In this document: positions 22,183 to 33,519 of the stretch, one piece after another | Layout of the letters: every line of letters begins with the position of its first letter | Numbering within the stretch: the first letter of the stretch is position 1 | DNA from: Brachycybe producta | Lineage: Eukaryota; Arthropoda; Diplopoda; Playtdesmida; Andrognathidae | Direction: 5' to 3' | Length of the DNA: 64,000 bases | NCBI GenBank assembly: GCA_036925085.1 | Contig: JAUPFP010000021.1 | Span: 1,514,027 to 1,578,026, forward strand | Notes under the pieces: generated by a model | The model's input: only the letters and a program-made list of their open reading frames with translations | What the model was told of the DNA's origin: nothing | Database searches by the model: none | Translations under genes and position numbers: made by a program

Positions 22183-22481
22183 ATACCTTGTAGATACACA
22201 TGAGTTAAATGGATTCAAATTAAATGTGTTTAGGTGAATTATACGGAATCCAGTTAAGGACATGAACCAAGTAAAAATTGACTTTATTATTAATATTTTA
22301 AATTGAAATACTTAATATTTTGTCAATAGTTTATATAAATTATATTTAAGTATTAACTCAATATTTTCAGATTATTAATTGAATAAATTGAATTCGACGA
22401 CATATTGTCCATTTGTCCTTCACAGGGCTCTGTAGAACGTGTTTTAATATTTAAATGCATTTAACTGTGTGTCGAAGGTAT
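22183..22481 (-). mobile_element. Family B MITE, reverse copy B3
   Basis: It begins TATACCTTGTAGATACACAT and ends TTAACTGTGTGTCGAAGGTA. In reverse orientation it matches B2, B4, B5 and B6 over its length, including CCTTCACAGGGCTCTGTAGA. Confidence 0.75.
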
Positions 22482-22489
22482 GAGGCATT

Positions 22490-23405
22490 TGTGCAAATTG
22501 GCGCTAATTCAGTTGGGCATTTGTTCAATTTGGCGCATAATCAGTCGCCTCCAAAGGACACTTTCGCTGTTGTTGTTTATATAAGTAGTAGATAACACCC
22601 TTTTGTGTGTATTTTGACAAACTATATATAGAATTGAGTTAGGTCTTTCTTTTCTCATAATATCAAGATAAAGTTGATCAACGTGTTGAGAATTCCAAAT
22701 GTAATTGACTTGACTTGCATCAAGTACAACACAGGCTGTAATTTGGTTGTCGTCTTTTTATATATATATTTTTTTTGGCAGTTTCAACCGTTTCCGCTTC
22801 ATTGGATACGTTTTTAATGCCACGATGATTATAGGGTTATCTTTGGTTAGGTCACTACTAAGGCTACTACTACTACCACCACTACTTTTGGTCGCTTGTT
22901 GACCATCGGGTGACGTTTACTTTTGTAATTACGTTTGTGGTCTTTTTTTTTACTTTCTTCTCTTTCATTCTTTTTGAAAATCGACATCTAGGGAAGAATA
23001 GAGAACAACCGGAAGAGAGATAGGTTTCATTTTTTTTTTTTTTTTTTGAAAAATGACTAGGTTTGGTTAAAAAAAATAGCCTCAAATGCAACATCAGGCT
23101 TGGTTAGTGGTCATTTTACAAAGTGTCCACTAGCGAGGTATGGGGAGGATGTATTTGAGGCTATTTGTTATTAAATGTCGTTGTTTTCAAATGAAGCCTT
23201 AGACTAAAATGAATTTCATACAATGTTATTCTATACGTGTCTCTCTCTTGAGTTTGGTTTCAACCCAAATAAATGAAGCCAATTCTTCTTTACAAGTCTT
23301 TTGACATATTTACATTTTTAATAAAAGAATTTTTTTTCTTATCTTCAAGAAGATGATGGAAGGAGAAGTTCCTTCTTGTGTTTATATAAGGAATTACTTT
23401 CATAT
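22490..23405. other. Intron sequence with short inverted GGCGC motifs, no gene
   Basis: 22490-22560 holds AATTGGCGCTAATTCAG and ATTTGGCGCATAATCAG, related to motifs near 1090 and 26000. A poly-T run lies at about 23030. No coding exon is recognised. Confidence 0.45.
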
Positions 23406-23408
23406 GAT

Positions 23409-23445
23409 TGAGGTTGTGTCTGTGTGTGTGTGTGTGTGTGTGTGT
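23409..23445. repeat. (TG)n microsatellite
   Basis: A TG run of about 14 units with one early interruption. Confidence 0.9.
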
Positions 23446-23504
23446 ATTTTACTATGGTTCCATTATCTTCGAAGAGGATAGAAGATACACCATTGATATA
23501 ATGT

Positions 23505-23728
23505 ACCTTCCTCATCCTAAGAAGAAGCTTGTGACGTCATAGGGATTTACGCAAAAAAGAAATAGGATTAATCAGATAATAAAGAGATAATAAAAGAATT
23601 CAAGAACCGTTTTGTTTTAAACTGTTGGAAACCATTTGATATCATCTCTTTATTAGGCTAAATGACACACAATCCTAAATATTTTGTTAATTCCTATGTT
23701 GTCACAAGCTTCGACTTAGAAATGAGGC
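23505..23728. mobile_element. Family D MITE, copy D4
   Basis: GAAGCTTGTGACGTCATAGG on the left and TTGTCACAAGCTTCGAC on the right are inverted. The interior has AAACTGTTGGAAACC and AAATGACACACAATCCTAAA, as in D1, D2 and D5. Confidence 0.65.
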
Positions 23729-23764
23729 ATGTCTATATAGAAGTTAAAATTTGAATGATTACTC

Positions 23765-24045
23765 TGCAAGAAGCCTAGAAGGCCTGTGGCAGAGAGACCA
23801 TTTAGTCCAAAAACATCAAAATTAACTTTTATCACCTACTATAACAATTCCCCACCCAAATATGAGTTGAATGGCAGCATTAGTGTATATGCTGCTGTGT
23901 TCGATAGCACCTCTATAAAATATCCTAAATGAAAACATTCTCCATGCACAACCTCCTCAGGAAGTAATTTCCATTGTCGAATAACCCTAGGACTAGGTAC
24001 AAATGACCAAAAATAAAAAGGGATCACTCCTACACACACACACAT
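23765..24045 (-). pseudogene. LINE (non-LTR retrotransposon) 3' end, 5'-truncated, copy L1
   Basis: On the minus strand the frame ending at 23839 contains SFVPSPRVIRQWKLLPEEVV. This resembles the FFPRTIxxWNxLPxEVV motif at the C-terminus of many non-LTR retrotransposon ORF2 proteins, downstream of the reverse transcriptase. A putative 3' UTR follows with CTCTGCCACAGGCCTTCTAG, shared with the copies near 43.6 and 46.8 kb. The polymerase and endonuclease domains are missing, as expected for 5' truncation on insertion. Confidence 0.65.
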
Positions 24046-24080
24046 ATACAGGTTTGCACAGTGTACTAGCAGTTCGCTTT

Positions 24081-24287
24081 ACAGGCAATTAGAAATCGGG
24101 ACATAACAGAAGTTGGCTCCGCCCTTTTTATGACGACCAGCAACTTCTAATTGGTTTGTTGTGTGGTTCGACGTTGAAAAGGGCGGAGCATGTGACGTCA
24201 GACTACATAACTAACTAATTAGAAGTTGCTGGTCGTCATAAAAAGGGCGGAGCCAACTTCTGTATCTCCCGATTTCTAATTGCTTGT
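24081..24287. mobile_element. Family A MULE-like MITE, copy A7
   Basis: A 207-bp palindromic element with the exact 9-bp duplication GTTCGCTTT (24072-24080 and 24288-24296). The arms contain CCGCCC/GGGCGG, the centre TGACGTCA (about 24195). Confidence 0.9.
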
Positions 24288-24591
24288 GTTCGCTTTGGAT
24301 GTATAGAGATGTTCGTCTGCTAGAAGGCCATTGTTATCGACGTTATGAGAGCTCTATGTATTGCTCATGCGCATAGCATGACATTGATGGTTCCACTAGC
24401 AATGATTATCTTCATATCCTTGAAAATCGAATATAATGGAACCATAGTATTTGAGAGGGGGGCTGTGGGAGGTTTGGGGTTGGATTGAGGATGTGTGGGG
24501 GGGTATTGTGTGGTTCGAAATGGTGGCGTAGTGATATAACGTGGTGATAATGTCTGTGTCCACGTTCAAAGTCAAACCTCATCCATCCCTT

Positions 24592-24613
24592 ATGATGATG
24601 ATGATGATGATGA
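24592..24613. repeat. (GAT)n microsatellite
   Basis: About seven GAT units. Confidence 0.85.
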
Positions 24614-24930
24614 TCATAATATATTGACGAGGAATGTTATGTATATATGGGAAGATATGCCACGCATTAAACTCCACAGTGTATTGAAGAAAATCCCTTT
24701 ATGGTGTAGCTTAGTTTTTTTTATTTTCTGTTTCCTTTTCATTATTATTATTTATTCATGAAAGGTAGGTGGAGGGAGGGGCGTCGGCCTCCCCAGGTGG
24801 CGCGATTTCTATGTTTGTGCTTAACGGAGAACATGGTAGCAGTGACTTATCAGCATGTAGCCTCCTCTTCCTTCTTTGTTCCTACCAATTTTACAGTTTT
24901 GAACTCTGAATGAGCATCATCAGTACTGTA

Positions 24931-25240
24931 ATACCTAGTACACACACCTGATAAATGAAACACATTTAAATAATAAACGTGTTCTACAGAGGCCTGTGAA
25001 GGGCAAACAATATTTCGAATTCAATTTATTCAGTTAATTAATCTGAAAATATTGAGATTAATATTTAAATATAATTTATATAAACTATTGACATTAAAAT
25101 ATTGATTTAGTATTTCAATTTAAAATATTAATAATAAAGTCAATTTTTATTTTGATGTTCATGTCCTTAACTGGATTCCGTAGAATTCACCTAAACACAT
25201 TTAATTTGAATTCATTTAACTCATGTGTGTACAAGGTATA
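24931..25240 (+). mobile_element. Family B MITE, copy B4
   Basis: A full-length copy from ATACCTAGTACACACACC to CATGTGTGTACAAGGTATA. The inverted ends are TACCTAGTACACACAC against TACCTTGTACACACAT. The interior is AT-rich, with TTAATATTTAAATATAA stretches and no open frame. Confidence 0.8.
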
Positions 25241-25244
25241 AGGG

Positions 25245-26924
25245 TAAAACTTTTTTTTTTACAATATTAAAAGTTAAATATGCAAATTTGTTTTAGAATT
25301 TATGCGTTTTATGCAAATAAAAATGCATAAGAAATTAGAAATTATTTCTGTATTGAAGATTTGGAATTATGTATGGAATTTTTTTAAGAAATAAATAAAG
25401 TTTTATGCAACTGTATGTTAATTTTTAAAGATAATGTCAATTTATGCATTTTATGGTTTAAACTGTTTTATTATTACACATAATATTATGACATTCATAT
25501 GATATTATTGTGTTAGGCCTACCCAAAAGTAGTTTGGAACCCTAATTATGTGTTTTGTGCAATTTCTGCAAAAGTTTGGCCTTTTTAATCATCAGGAAAA
25601 TAGGCGATGGGGGGATTGTTTCTAAAAGTAAAAATAATTTATTCCAAGTCTAGATCACTTGTTGGAATATTTAAATGAAGGAGGCTGTTTTATTTTTTTT
25701 GGCGGGAGGGTGGTTTGTATTAATGTGCAACATAACAATACATACGATAACAAGGTTTTGAATAATGATGTTAATTTGGCACATTTTAAGAGCTTGTTTG
25801 ACCGCATTTTGACCAGGTAGTTTGTTGCCTATCAATGTTGAAAAATAGCCTCAGAGGTTTCGATTAGCATTTGTGTAAATAGACCTTCTTAGAAATAATG
25901 CTCGCCAGCATGTGTAATATTCACACCTCAGTTGTGCTCAACCAACAAATATTGGTAGAGGACCACTGTGTCAATACCTACAGTGGACTTGGTTATTCCA
26001 TAGCGCCAAATAGAACAATCAGCAGCAAATTGATTATGCGCTAAATTGAACAAAACGTTTGGCGTTTGTTCAATTTAGTGTTTATTTTGCGTGTGTTCGA
26101 TTCGGCGCTTAGTAACAAGTGTAAGTAAACGCCTGAAACTGCCAACGATTTCTAACATTTACTGCCGTTGTAAACGGAGCTTTTTACACTTTCAATATCT
26201 TAAAATTGTACATTAGGAAACAAGGTAGGATATGAAATTCTAGCCTCTCTCTCTCGCTCTCTCTAAAAAAAAGTTACGGAAGTAGTCAACCGAACCAGTA
26301 AAAGAAAAACTGGGGTTGGCTTTGAGGCTCTGAGCTTTACTTTCAAGAGTCATTCATTCCTTGATTAAGAGATGTGCAATCATATGTAGTATGACGATAC
26401 TAGTATTAGTTATCATAAGTTACAACATAACATCATGTGAATGCCCATGTTTATATAAATTAATAAGTGGGTTGTTTTTTTTTGGTGATGGAGGTTACTT
26501 TTATGTGTAACGTAATCTTGTTTCGATAGTTTCGGATTTCATGAGTTCATCACTTTAGAAGTGATGTTTTTGTCCTTTATTTATGTATCTTAATCAGATT
26601 ATAGATTGTGATTACTATAGAAAGGGGGGGGGGGATATATTGCTTTCAAGTTATTTTTTTCTATAGGCGGTGTCCGCAAACTCTAACCTATTTCTTTATG
26701 CTGTGTAGAATCTAGGCTCAGCTGTCTTCAGGATTTGTCTAAGAGTCTAGAAAGTTCTATGAAAGAAAAGAATTTTCAGATATGCTTGAATTTGAGGCCA
26801 TAGAAAAAGCCTCATATAGAGGAGGCCATTTTGAAAACATGTCATCATCAACGTAATATCACATTTTTATATTCCAATTTCATTCAAATTGGAATGTCGC
26901 CATATTTTTAGTTTTATTTTCTTA
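25245..26924. other. Intron sequence, mostly unannotated
   Basis: A fold-back with GCGCCAAAT, TTGTTCAATTTAG and GGCGCTTAG motifs lies at about 25990-26110. A 10-base G run lies near 26625. No exon is recognised. Confidence 0.45.
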
Positions 26925-27108
26925 AGGCTTTGTTTCCATTTGGGTGAAAATTGGAACTTTTTGAAGATTTCAACTGGTGAAAAATAGAACACACGTGACT
27001 GCCGCCCATTCACTATCATAGGCGAGGGGGGGGGTCACGTTTCTTCTATTTTTCACCAGTTGAAATTTCTAAAAAGTTCAAATTTTCACCCCAGTGGAAA
27101 CAATGCCT
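26925..27108. mobile_element. Fold-back MITE J
   Basis: A ~184-bp near-palindrome. AGGCTTTGTTTCCATTTGG and GAAATTTCAACTGG-type arms run to CCAGTGGAAACAATGCCT. Arms of about 75 bp surround a short GC-rich centre. TTA on the left and TAA on the right suggest a 3-bp duplication, as in PIF/Harbinger elements (inference). Confidence 0.7.
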
Positions 27109-27417
27109 AATACCTAGTACACACACCTGATAATTTAAATGCATTTAAATAATAAACGTGTTCTACAGAGCCCCGTGAAGGACAAAGCAACAATATGTCT
27201 TCGAATTCAATTTATTTCAGTTAATAATCTGAAAATATTAAGTTAATACTTAAATATATAAACGATTAACAAAATATTGATTTAATATTTCAACTTTAAA
27301 AATATTAATAATAAAATCAATTTTTATTTGGTTCGTGTTCGTAACTGGATTCCGTATAATTCACCCTAAACACATTTAATTTGGATTCATTTAACTCGTG
27401 TGTGTCCACAAGGCCTA
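27109..27417 (+). mobile_element. Family B MITE, copy B5, abutting element J
   Basis: AATACCTAGTACACACACC begins directly after element J and shares its TAA. The interior matches B4, and the right end GTGTGTCCACAAGGCC is slightly mutated. Confidence 0.78.
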
Positions 27418-27973
27418 AGAAAGCAATAAGATTGAGAAGAGAGCATTGTTCCTTTGTAATGGGCCACACATGTTGTTTTCAAATGCTACTTTTCTGCAGA
27501 AAAAAGTAGCTTTTTCTTTAAGTTTCCGAACACAGGCTTAGTCAGTTTTGATGTGATTGCCAATTGTACAATTGTGTAGCCAACTCTTGTTGTTTATTTT
27601 TCCTGAAGAATGTCATTTTTGTTTGGTTGTTGACATTTGTTTGTGTAAATAAATGTTCTCTTCTGTGTAGATATATTTCTTAGTAATATTATCACCAATT
27701 CGCTTTTATAAATTTACATTTTATATATCAGAAAAAAGTTTTCCTTTAAAAAGAAGGAGGAATGAGAGGATATTATTGGAGAAAAGCTCAAGTTTTTGAG
27801 CCAAGTTTTCCGTGTAGAGAGAGAGAGAGAGAGGCCTACTTATATTATTATTATATCGAAGGAAAGAAAAAGGATTTCTTTCTAAGTTTCTTAAGAAAAG
27901 TGGTTGGTTCTTTTACGAAACTAGATAGTCTTTTTTTTTATTATTTCCTTGATTGTGTCATCTGTTTCTTATT

Positions 27974-27974
<1 letters not shown>

Positions 27975-28053
<79 letters not shown>
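27975..28053. repeat. (CT)n microsatellite, about 79 bp
   Basis: An uninterrupted CT run. It produces Ser/Leu-repeat open frames that are not genes. Confidence 0.98.
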
Positions 28054-28055
<2 letters not shown>

Positions 28056-28368
28056 CTCAACTATAAATCAAGTCAACTCATCTCTTGTATTTTATGAATT
28101 TATTGTAATTTCATTATTATTTCTGCTTTGTCATTTCTTTGCTTTTTGATTATTATTTTGAAATCTTCATTTTTTTTCTTCCTCTTTTTTGTTATATTTT
28201 TTTCTTGTTTTACACAAATACAAAGTGGGGGAAAAACAAATCTTCATTTCGCACCAATCATGATGACTTGTCTTGAATTTTATGATTTTCGTCCTTGGTT
28301 GTTTTTTCTATTGCTGATAATTCAATTCAACTGAATACACCTAACAATCAGCTAGAAGAGCCATTAAT

Positions 28369-28753
28369 GGCGCATTCACACTAGGCTGGTTTATCGGCTG
28401 CTGGTTGTTCCTTGCTGGTTGTAGCCAGCTAGCAGCATAGTGTGAACCGCTACCAGCAGCTGCTTTTTCCAGCACGCTAGTAATTGAAACAGTGGCTGGT
28501 GAAGTTGAACATGTTCAACTTTAGCAGCTACCAGCTGTTCATGTGACTCCCTTCCTACTGCTACCACTGTGTAACTCCACTGCTTGGGTTGGTTGTTGTT
28601 AGTTTGTGTTTTTGCACGATGGTGATTGGATGACTTGCACTGCTAATACCAGCAGTGACTGGAGAAGTGTGAACTAGGGAAGAGGAGTGGAGAAGTGCTG
28701 CTAATAACCAGCAGCAACCAGCGGCTTGAAAACTAGCCTAGTGTGAATGCGCC
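28369..28753. mobile_element. Fold-back MITE I
   Basis: The terminal inverted repeats are GGCGCATTCACACTAGGCT and AGCCTAGTGTGAATGCGCC. The interior is built of repeated CTGCTGGT/ACCAGCAG motifs, so much of it self-pairs. It is about 385 bp without an open frame. Confidence 0.75.
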
Positions 28754-28754
28754 T

Positions 28755-29515
28755 TTAGAGGAGGAAGAGGAGGATAAAGCCAAGGTCTCACTTGCAGAAA
28801 ATGCTAACTGAAAATGCGACCAAAAATAGAATTTATCTAATTTGAAAAAAATAAAAGTTGATACGAATTTAGCATTTTTTTTTTTCTTCTTTTTTCTGCC
28901 AATTCAATTGAATTATTTAAATTAGCTAGATTTCTATTTTTTGTCAGTCGGCGTTTTCTGCATTTTGAAATCTTGACCTAATTTTCAATGATAAAGGGGT
29001 GGGGGTGGTCAGTCGAGGTCAATCGTTGTTTCAACGAAAAAGCATCTCGAAATAATTTCGCAATAATTGACTACATTATTTTTAAGGGCAGTGTAAAGTA
29101 GCCATTTTGAATATTCTTCGTTTTCAGACACACAACATAGAAACTAGAAAAAGAGTAACTGCATCATTGTTGACATTTTAAAAAAAAATCAACTTATGTC
29201 GATTTGAAATTCTTCCTTTTTAGTTTTTATACCTGATGTTGAGTGAAAATAGATCAAAATAAAAAGGTGAGAAAGTTCATTTTGACCGGTTCAAATTTTC
29301 GAATATTCAAAATGGATCAAAAAAAAAAAAAAAAATGGAAACAGGGGAAAATCAACTTTGAAAAACTAAAAGTTTGCTATTTTCACAAACTGTCATAAGA
29401 ATGGAGATGTTGGCAGGGTAGTTACTATTCTAGTTTCTTAATTTTGCTCTTTTGAAAATAAAAGAATAATTTCAAAATTCTTTTGAGAGACGTTTTTTAT
29501 TGACAAAAGAGTCAA
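28755..29515. other. Intron sequence with poly-A tract and a family C trace
   Basis: An A run lies at about 29320. AAACTAGAAAAAGAGTAACTG and TATTCTAGTTTCTTAATTTT at about 29135-29460 are weak family C traces. Confidence 0.4.
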
Positions 29516-29519
29516 AAAC

Positions 29520-29523
<4 letters not shown>

Positions 29524-29586
<63 letters not shown>

Positions 29587-29880
29587 AGAGGGAGAGAGAG
29601 TGAAAGAGGGAGAGAGAGTGAAAGAGGGAGAGAGAGTGAAAGAGGGAGAGAGAGAAAGAGAGTGAAAGAGGGAGAGAGAGAGAAAGAGAGTGAAAGAGGG
29701 AGAGAGAGAGAAAGAGAGTGAAAGAGGGAGAGAGAGAGAGAGAAAGAGAGTGAAAGAGGGAGAGAGAGAGAGAGAAAGAGAGTGAAAGAGGGAGAGAGAG
29801 AGAGAGAGAAAGAGAGTGAAAGAGGGGGAGAGAGAGAGAGAGAGAAAGAGGGGGAGAGAGAGAGAGAGAGAGAGAGAGAA
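29524..29880. repeat. GA microsatellite passing into a directional GA minisatellite
   Basis: An uninterrupted GA run to about 29580 passes into units that start AGTGAAAGAGGG. Counted by eye, the unit lengths are 18, 18, 18, 24, 26, 26, 30, 30 and 32 bp, so the unit grows along the array by added GA and AAAGAG blocks. Open frames here are low-complexity artefacts. Confidence 0.9.
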
Positions 29881-29939
29881 AGATCTTGACTGAAATTTTG
29901 GGTAGATCTTTAAAATAAGCTTGGAATTCATGTTAAAAG

Positions 29940-30890
29940 TGGATAATTAAATGATGTTAGGAATTTTCATTTCTTCTTGTTCATTGTAGTAAACTTAACT
30001 AAAGGAAAAGTTAATTACAATATATATAGAGAGAGGGAGAGACACATAGAGAAGATAGAATTCATTGATTATTATATACATTATATATAGGACTGTATAG
30101 GTAGGTAAAAAAGGTATTTTGGTATCAAAGTAGGTTCTTCTTTCCTCCTCAATTATTTCCTTAGATTTGCTCAATTCATTCAATTTCCGGATCTTGGTTT
30201 AAATAAAGAGAAATTTTTGTGTGTTGCCAAATAGAAAAATTGTCTTGTGTTATTTTTTTTTGTTCGTTCTCTCTCTCTTTTTGGTGCAATTTGTAATAAC
30301 GTCATATCCGTTTATGGTTGAAGAAGCCAGAGATTTAAATGCCAACAATGTTAAAAGAAGAAGAGAAGGAGGAGGAGAAAATGCAGATGTTGCATATTTT
30401 ATTGCACAGAGATTTTTTTTTAGCTTTTTCTCTTCTTATTCAATGTATATATGCAAATTTGCACAGCTTTTTTTTTTTAGCTTTTTGTTTGTAGTTTTCA
30501 TTATCTTTTTAGCAAATTTTTCAATCTCGAATAATGTTGCCTTGGATTTTGTTTTTGCATTTTTGCTTTTTATAAGATGAATTGGTGTTTGGACCTTAGG
30601 TGGTACTGGTGGTGGTTTAAAGGAAGATTATTTTTAAAGGTGGAAATTAGCTTGTCTTGTAATTAGACCTTTAAAGTCTATGGAAACAAAGTGGTTTTCG
30701 GTTGGTCATTTGTCTTTGTTGTTTGGGTCTTAATTCCTTTGAAAAAGATTCATTGAAAGAGAAAGATGAAAAAAAGTCTTTGTAATTTAATGAGGAATGA
30801 CCTCTTGTGGTTGATGATTAGAATCGAAAACTAGAGGTTGAACTATTATTGCTTTTAAAAACAAAATCGTCTTTTAAAACATGCTATTTA
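29940..30890. other. Intron sequence, no feature recognised
   Basis: T-rich, with an open frame at 30221-30580 of biased composition and no domain. Nothing is called. Confidence 0.45.
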
Positions 30891-31050
30891 TTAAGGATCA
30901 AATTCAGGATGGAAAACTTACCACTTGAACCCTTTAACATGGGTTCCCCCCCCCCCCCCCCCCAACCAAGTTTATTGGAAACTGGTTTTGAGACTTGTTT
31001 CAAGTTGAGAGTTCAAGTGATAAGTTTTCCATCTTGAATTTTATCCTTAA
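30891..31050. mobile_element. 40-bp inverted repeat with poly-C in the loop
   Basis: The arms 30891-30930 and 31011-31050 pair at about 37 of 40 positions, with GATGGAAAACTTA in one arm and TAAGTTTTCCATC in the other. The 80-base loop carries an 18-base C run (30946-30963). It fits a small fold-back element. Confidence 0.75.
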
Positions 31051-31619
31051 TATTTTTATTAAATTATGTTTGTCAAAATATCGATTTCGTCATTTAAATT
31101 TAATTTTATTTAAATCTTAAAAGGAAAACAAATTATGGAATAATAATAATTATTTTTATTTTAATTAAAATTAATATTAATAAAAGAAAGTGTGGATTGT
31201 GTTTCTTTTGAAACCCTTTTAAAACGAAAACTCGAATTACACTAAATATATTTCGATTCAGTCTGTTAGAATAGCATAAAAACATTTCTTTTAACACGAA
31301 ATTAATTTAATTTCGAGTTTTTTTTTTTTTCACTAATTTAAATTTATGTTTTTTACTTTTCTTAAGTTACAGTCTTGGTTCAAAATTTAAATTTTATGTT
31401 TTTGGAGGGTGGTTGGAGGTGGAATTTCGAAATAATTATGATTTTTTGTTGTTGTGTGCAACCCATGTCGCTGGTATGTTTTTTTCATGTTCCGAAGAAG
31501 AAGAAAAAAACATGCTGAGAAAAAATTGATGATACCTCCAACAATGTGTTATCAATTGGTACCCACCCCCATAATTATTCTGTTCTTCAATTTTTTTCTA
31601 GAAGGGATGGGATTGGGGT

Positions 31620-31632
31620 TGGGGGGGGGGGG
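31620..31632. repeat. Poly-G run
   Basis: A G run of about 13 bases just before the GA-rich minisatellite. Confidence 0.85.
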
Positions 31633-31699
31633 CGAAAGGCTTAAAGAAAAGGATTAGGGAATTTAAGGAAGAGAGAGACAGAGATATAGTGAAAGAGAG

Positions 31700-31930
31700 A
31701 GCGAGAGAGTTGGTGAGAGTGAGAGAGAGTTGGTGAGAGTGAGAGAGAGTTGGTGAGAGTGAGAGAGAGTTGGTGAGAGTGAGAGAGAGTTGGTGAGAGT
31801 GAGAGAGAGTTGGTGAGAGTGAGAGAGAGTTGGTGAGAGTGAGAGTTGGTGAGAGTGAGTTGGTGAGGGTGAGAGTGAGTTGGTGAGAGTGAGAGAGAGC
31901 TATTGAGTGAGTTGGTGAGAGAGAGAGAGA
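31700..31930. repeat. 20-bp minisatellite, unit GAGAGAGAGTTGGTGAGAGT
   Basis: About six exact tandem 20-bp units lie in 31720-31840, followed by shortened units. The reading frames across it are periodic artefacts. Confidence 0.93.
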
Positions 31931-32391
31931 TGGCGAGAGTGAAAGATGGTGAAAATGAGAGACAGACAGGGAAAGAGAGACAGGGGGTAAAAATGACTCC
32001 TTAAAGGGGAAGGCTCTTTTTTGGGGACAGATGGTTAATATTGATTTTTCCTTCTTATTTCTCAAAATGTGCATCACAAGTAATGTAACATGACTATTAT
32101 GCTATGTGAGTGAAGGATGGAGAGAAGGAGAGAGGTTTTGAAAAGATAAAGATTTTTCTTATTTCTTCGTCTTCTTCTATTTTATATTATAATACATTAA
32201 AGACAGACTTTTTTCTTCATCCGATCTGTTCTCTCAGCCCCTCCTCCTCCCCTTTTCTTCCCCTAAAAACATTTATCAATTGGGCAACAGATAATATGAC
32301 TCCTACCTATCTCGTCCTCCCACCTTTTTCATTCCCTTTCAGGCTCAAACGGCATTTTCTCTCGTCTATTTTTGAACTTCTTCTTCTTCTT

Positions 32392-32601
32392 CTTCTTCTT
32401 GTGGCAATGAGATGTATTTTTCTCATTAATTTTGTTAGATCTTTACGAAAGATGGTTTTTTTTTACCACCACCATCAGGTCGTAAGTTGGTGTGATTCTA
32501 ACGAGTCTTAAGACCTTAATAAATGGGTCCTTTTCAGTTAAGATCTCTCTCTCTCTCTCGTTCTTTCTATCAGGCACCTTTGATTGTCTCTTGTGTGTCT
32601 T

Positions 32602-32638
<37 letters not shown>

Positions 32639-32645
32639 AATTCAC
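32392..32645. repeat. TTC, CT and GA simple repeats
   Basis: A short TTC run (about 32380-32400), a CT run (about 32543-32559) and a GA run (about 32606-32634). The surrounding 31980-32890 sequence holds no recognised exon. Confidence 0.7.
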
Positions 32646-32894
32646 CTTGTTTTCATTTTAAAAATAAGAAGTGAAATAAAAATCTGTCCAAAATAGGCCA
32701 AGGATTTACAATTCCATTAAAGCTTTATTTAAGCCCTGAAAAAGTCTTTTCTCGTGAATATGTCTTTCTTCCATCTCTCCTATCCCTGTTTTTAAAGAGG
32801 GTAATTTTTTGTATTGTTTTTAGCCTGAAAGGTTTTTTTTTGGTAGAAAACGGTTTAGTTTTTATTTCGAAATGGTTCAATTTAAACAATCATG

Positions 32895-33255
32895 AGGTAG
32901 CTAGCTAGCTGTGAAAAACGACGAAAAAGAACATTTTAAAGCTGTTTTTTAAGTGTGAAAGTCCATCAAATTCGGAGTATTCTGTCTTTCACGAACAAAA
33001 TTTAACAGAAAACTTTAAAAAGTGTTTTAGAAACTAGAAGGTTAGATCAGTCACTTAAAAATATTTTCATATTGTTTGATGTCTTTCAGAATAAACTTAT
33101 ATATTTGATAATTTTTGTCTATAAAAAGCTTATTTTGAAAGATCTCTTAATATCAAAAATACTATTTAAGTGATATTCTGCTACCCATTCCAGTTTCTAA
33201 CACTTTCAATTTTTCTTTTCGTGTTGCTTTTTCTTGAAACTCAAGAATAACTGCA
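32895..33255. mobile_element. Family C fold-back copy
   Basis: GTTTTAGAAACTAGAAGGTT and GATGTCTTTCAGAATAAAC lie in the left half; AAAGCTTATTTTGAAAGATC and CCCATTCCAGTTTCTAACAC in the right half. Confidence 0.62.
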
Positions 33256-33289
33256 ATCATAACTTAAATCATTATAAAAAAATATCTTA

Positions 33290-33510
33290 AATATCTAACT
33301 CTTAAGTTAGATATTTTTCAAAATAAATGTTTTTATAGACAAAAAAAATATCTTCAAATTAATTTTCAAACTGACAATAATAAGCTTATTTTAAAAGATA
33401 TCATCAATTATATTGAAAATAAACTTAAGTGATTGAGAGCTACCCTTCTAGTTTCTAAAACACATTCAAGTTTCTCTTTAATTTTGCTTTTGAAACTTAG
33501 AATAATCAAA
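33290..33510. mobile_element. Family C fold-back copy
   Basis: It contains TTTTTCAAAATAAATG, TAAGCTTATTTTAAAAGATA, CTACCCTTCTAGTTTCTAAA and a GAAACTTAGAATAATCAAAG end, directly after another copy. Confidence 0.6.
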
Positions 33511-33519
33511 GAGTTCGAA

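Noticed and set aside
27762..28149. Open frames across the CT repeat
   Set aside because: Ser/Leu dipeptide repeats from a (CT)n microsatellite.
29500..29931. Open frames and a CRISPR-like look of the GA array
   Set aside because: Units are tandem without unique spacers and grow in length; this is a minisatellite in an animal intron.
31598..32077. 159-codon reverse open frame and regular spacing
   Set aside because: Periodic translation of a 20-bp minisatellite; there are no spacers, so it is not CRISPR.
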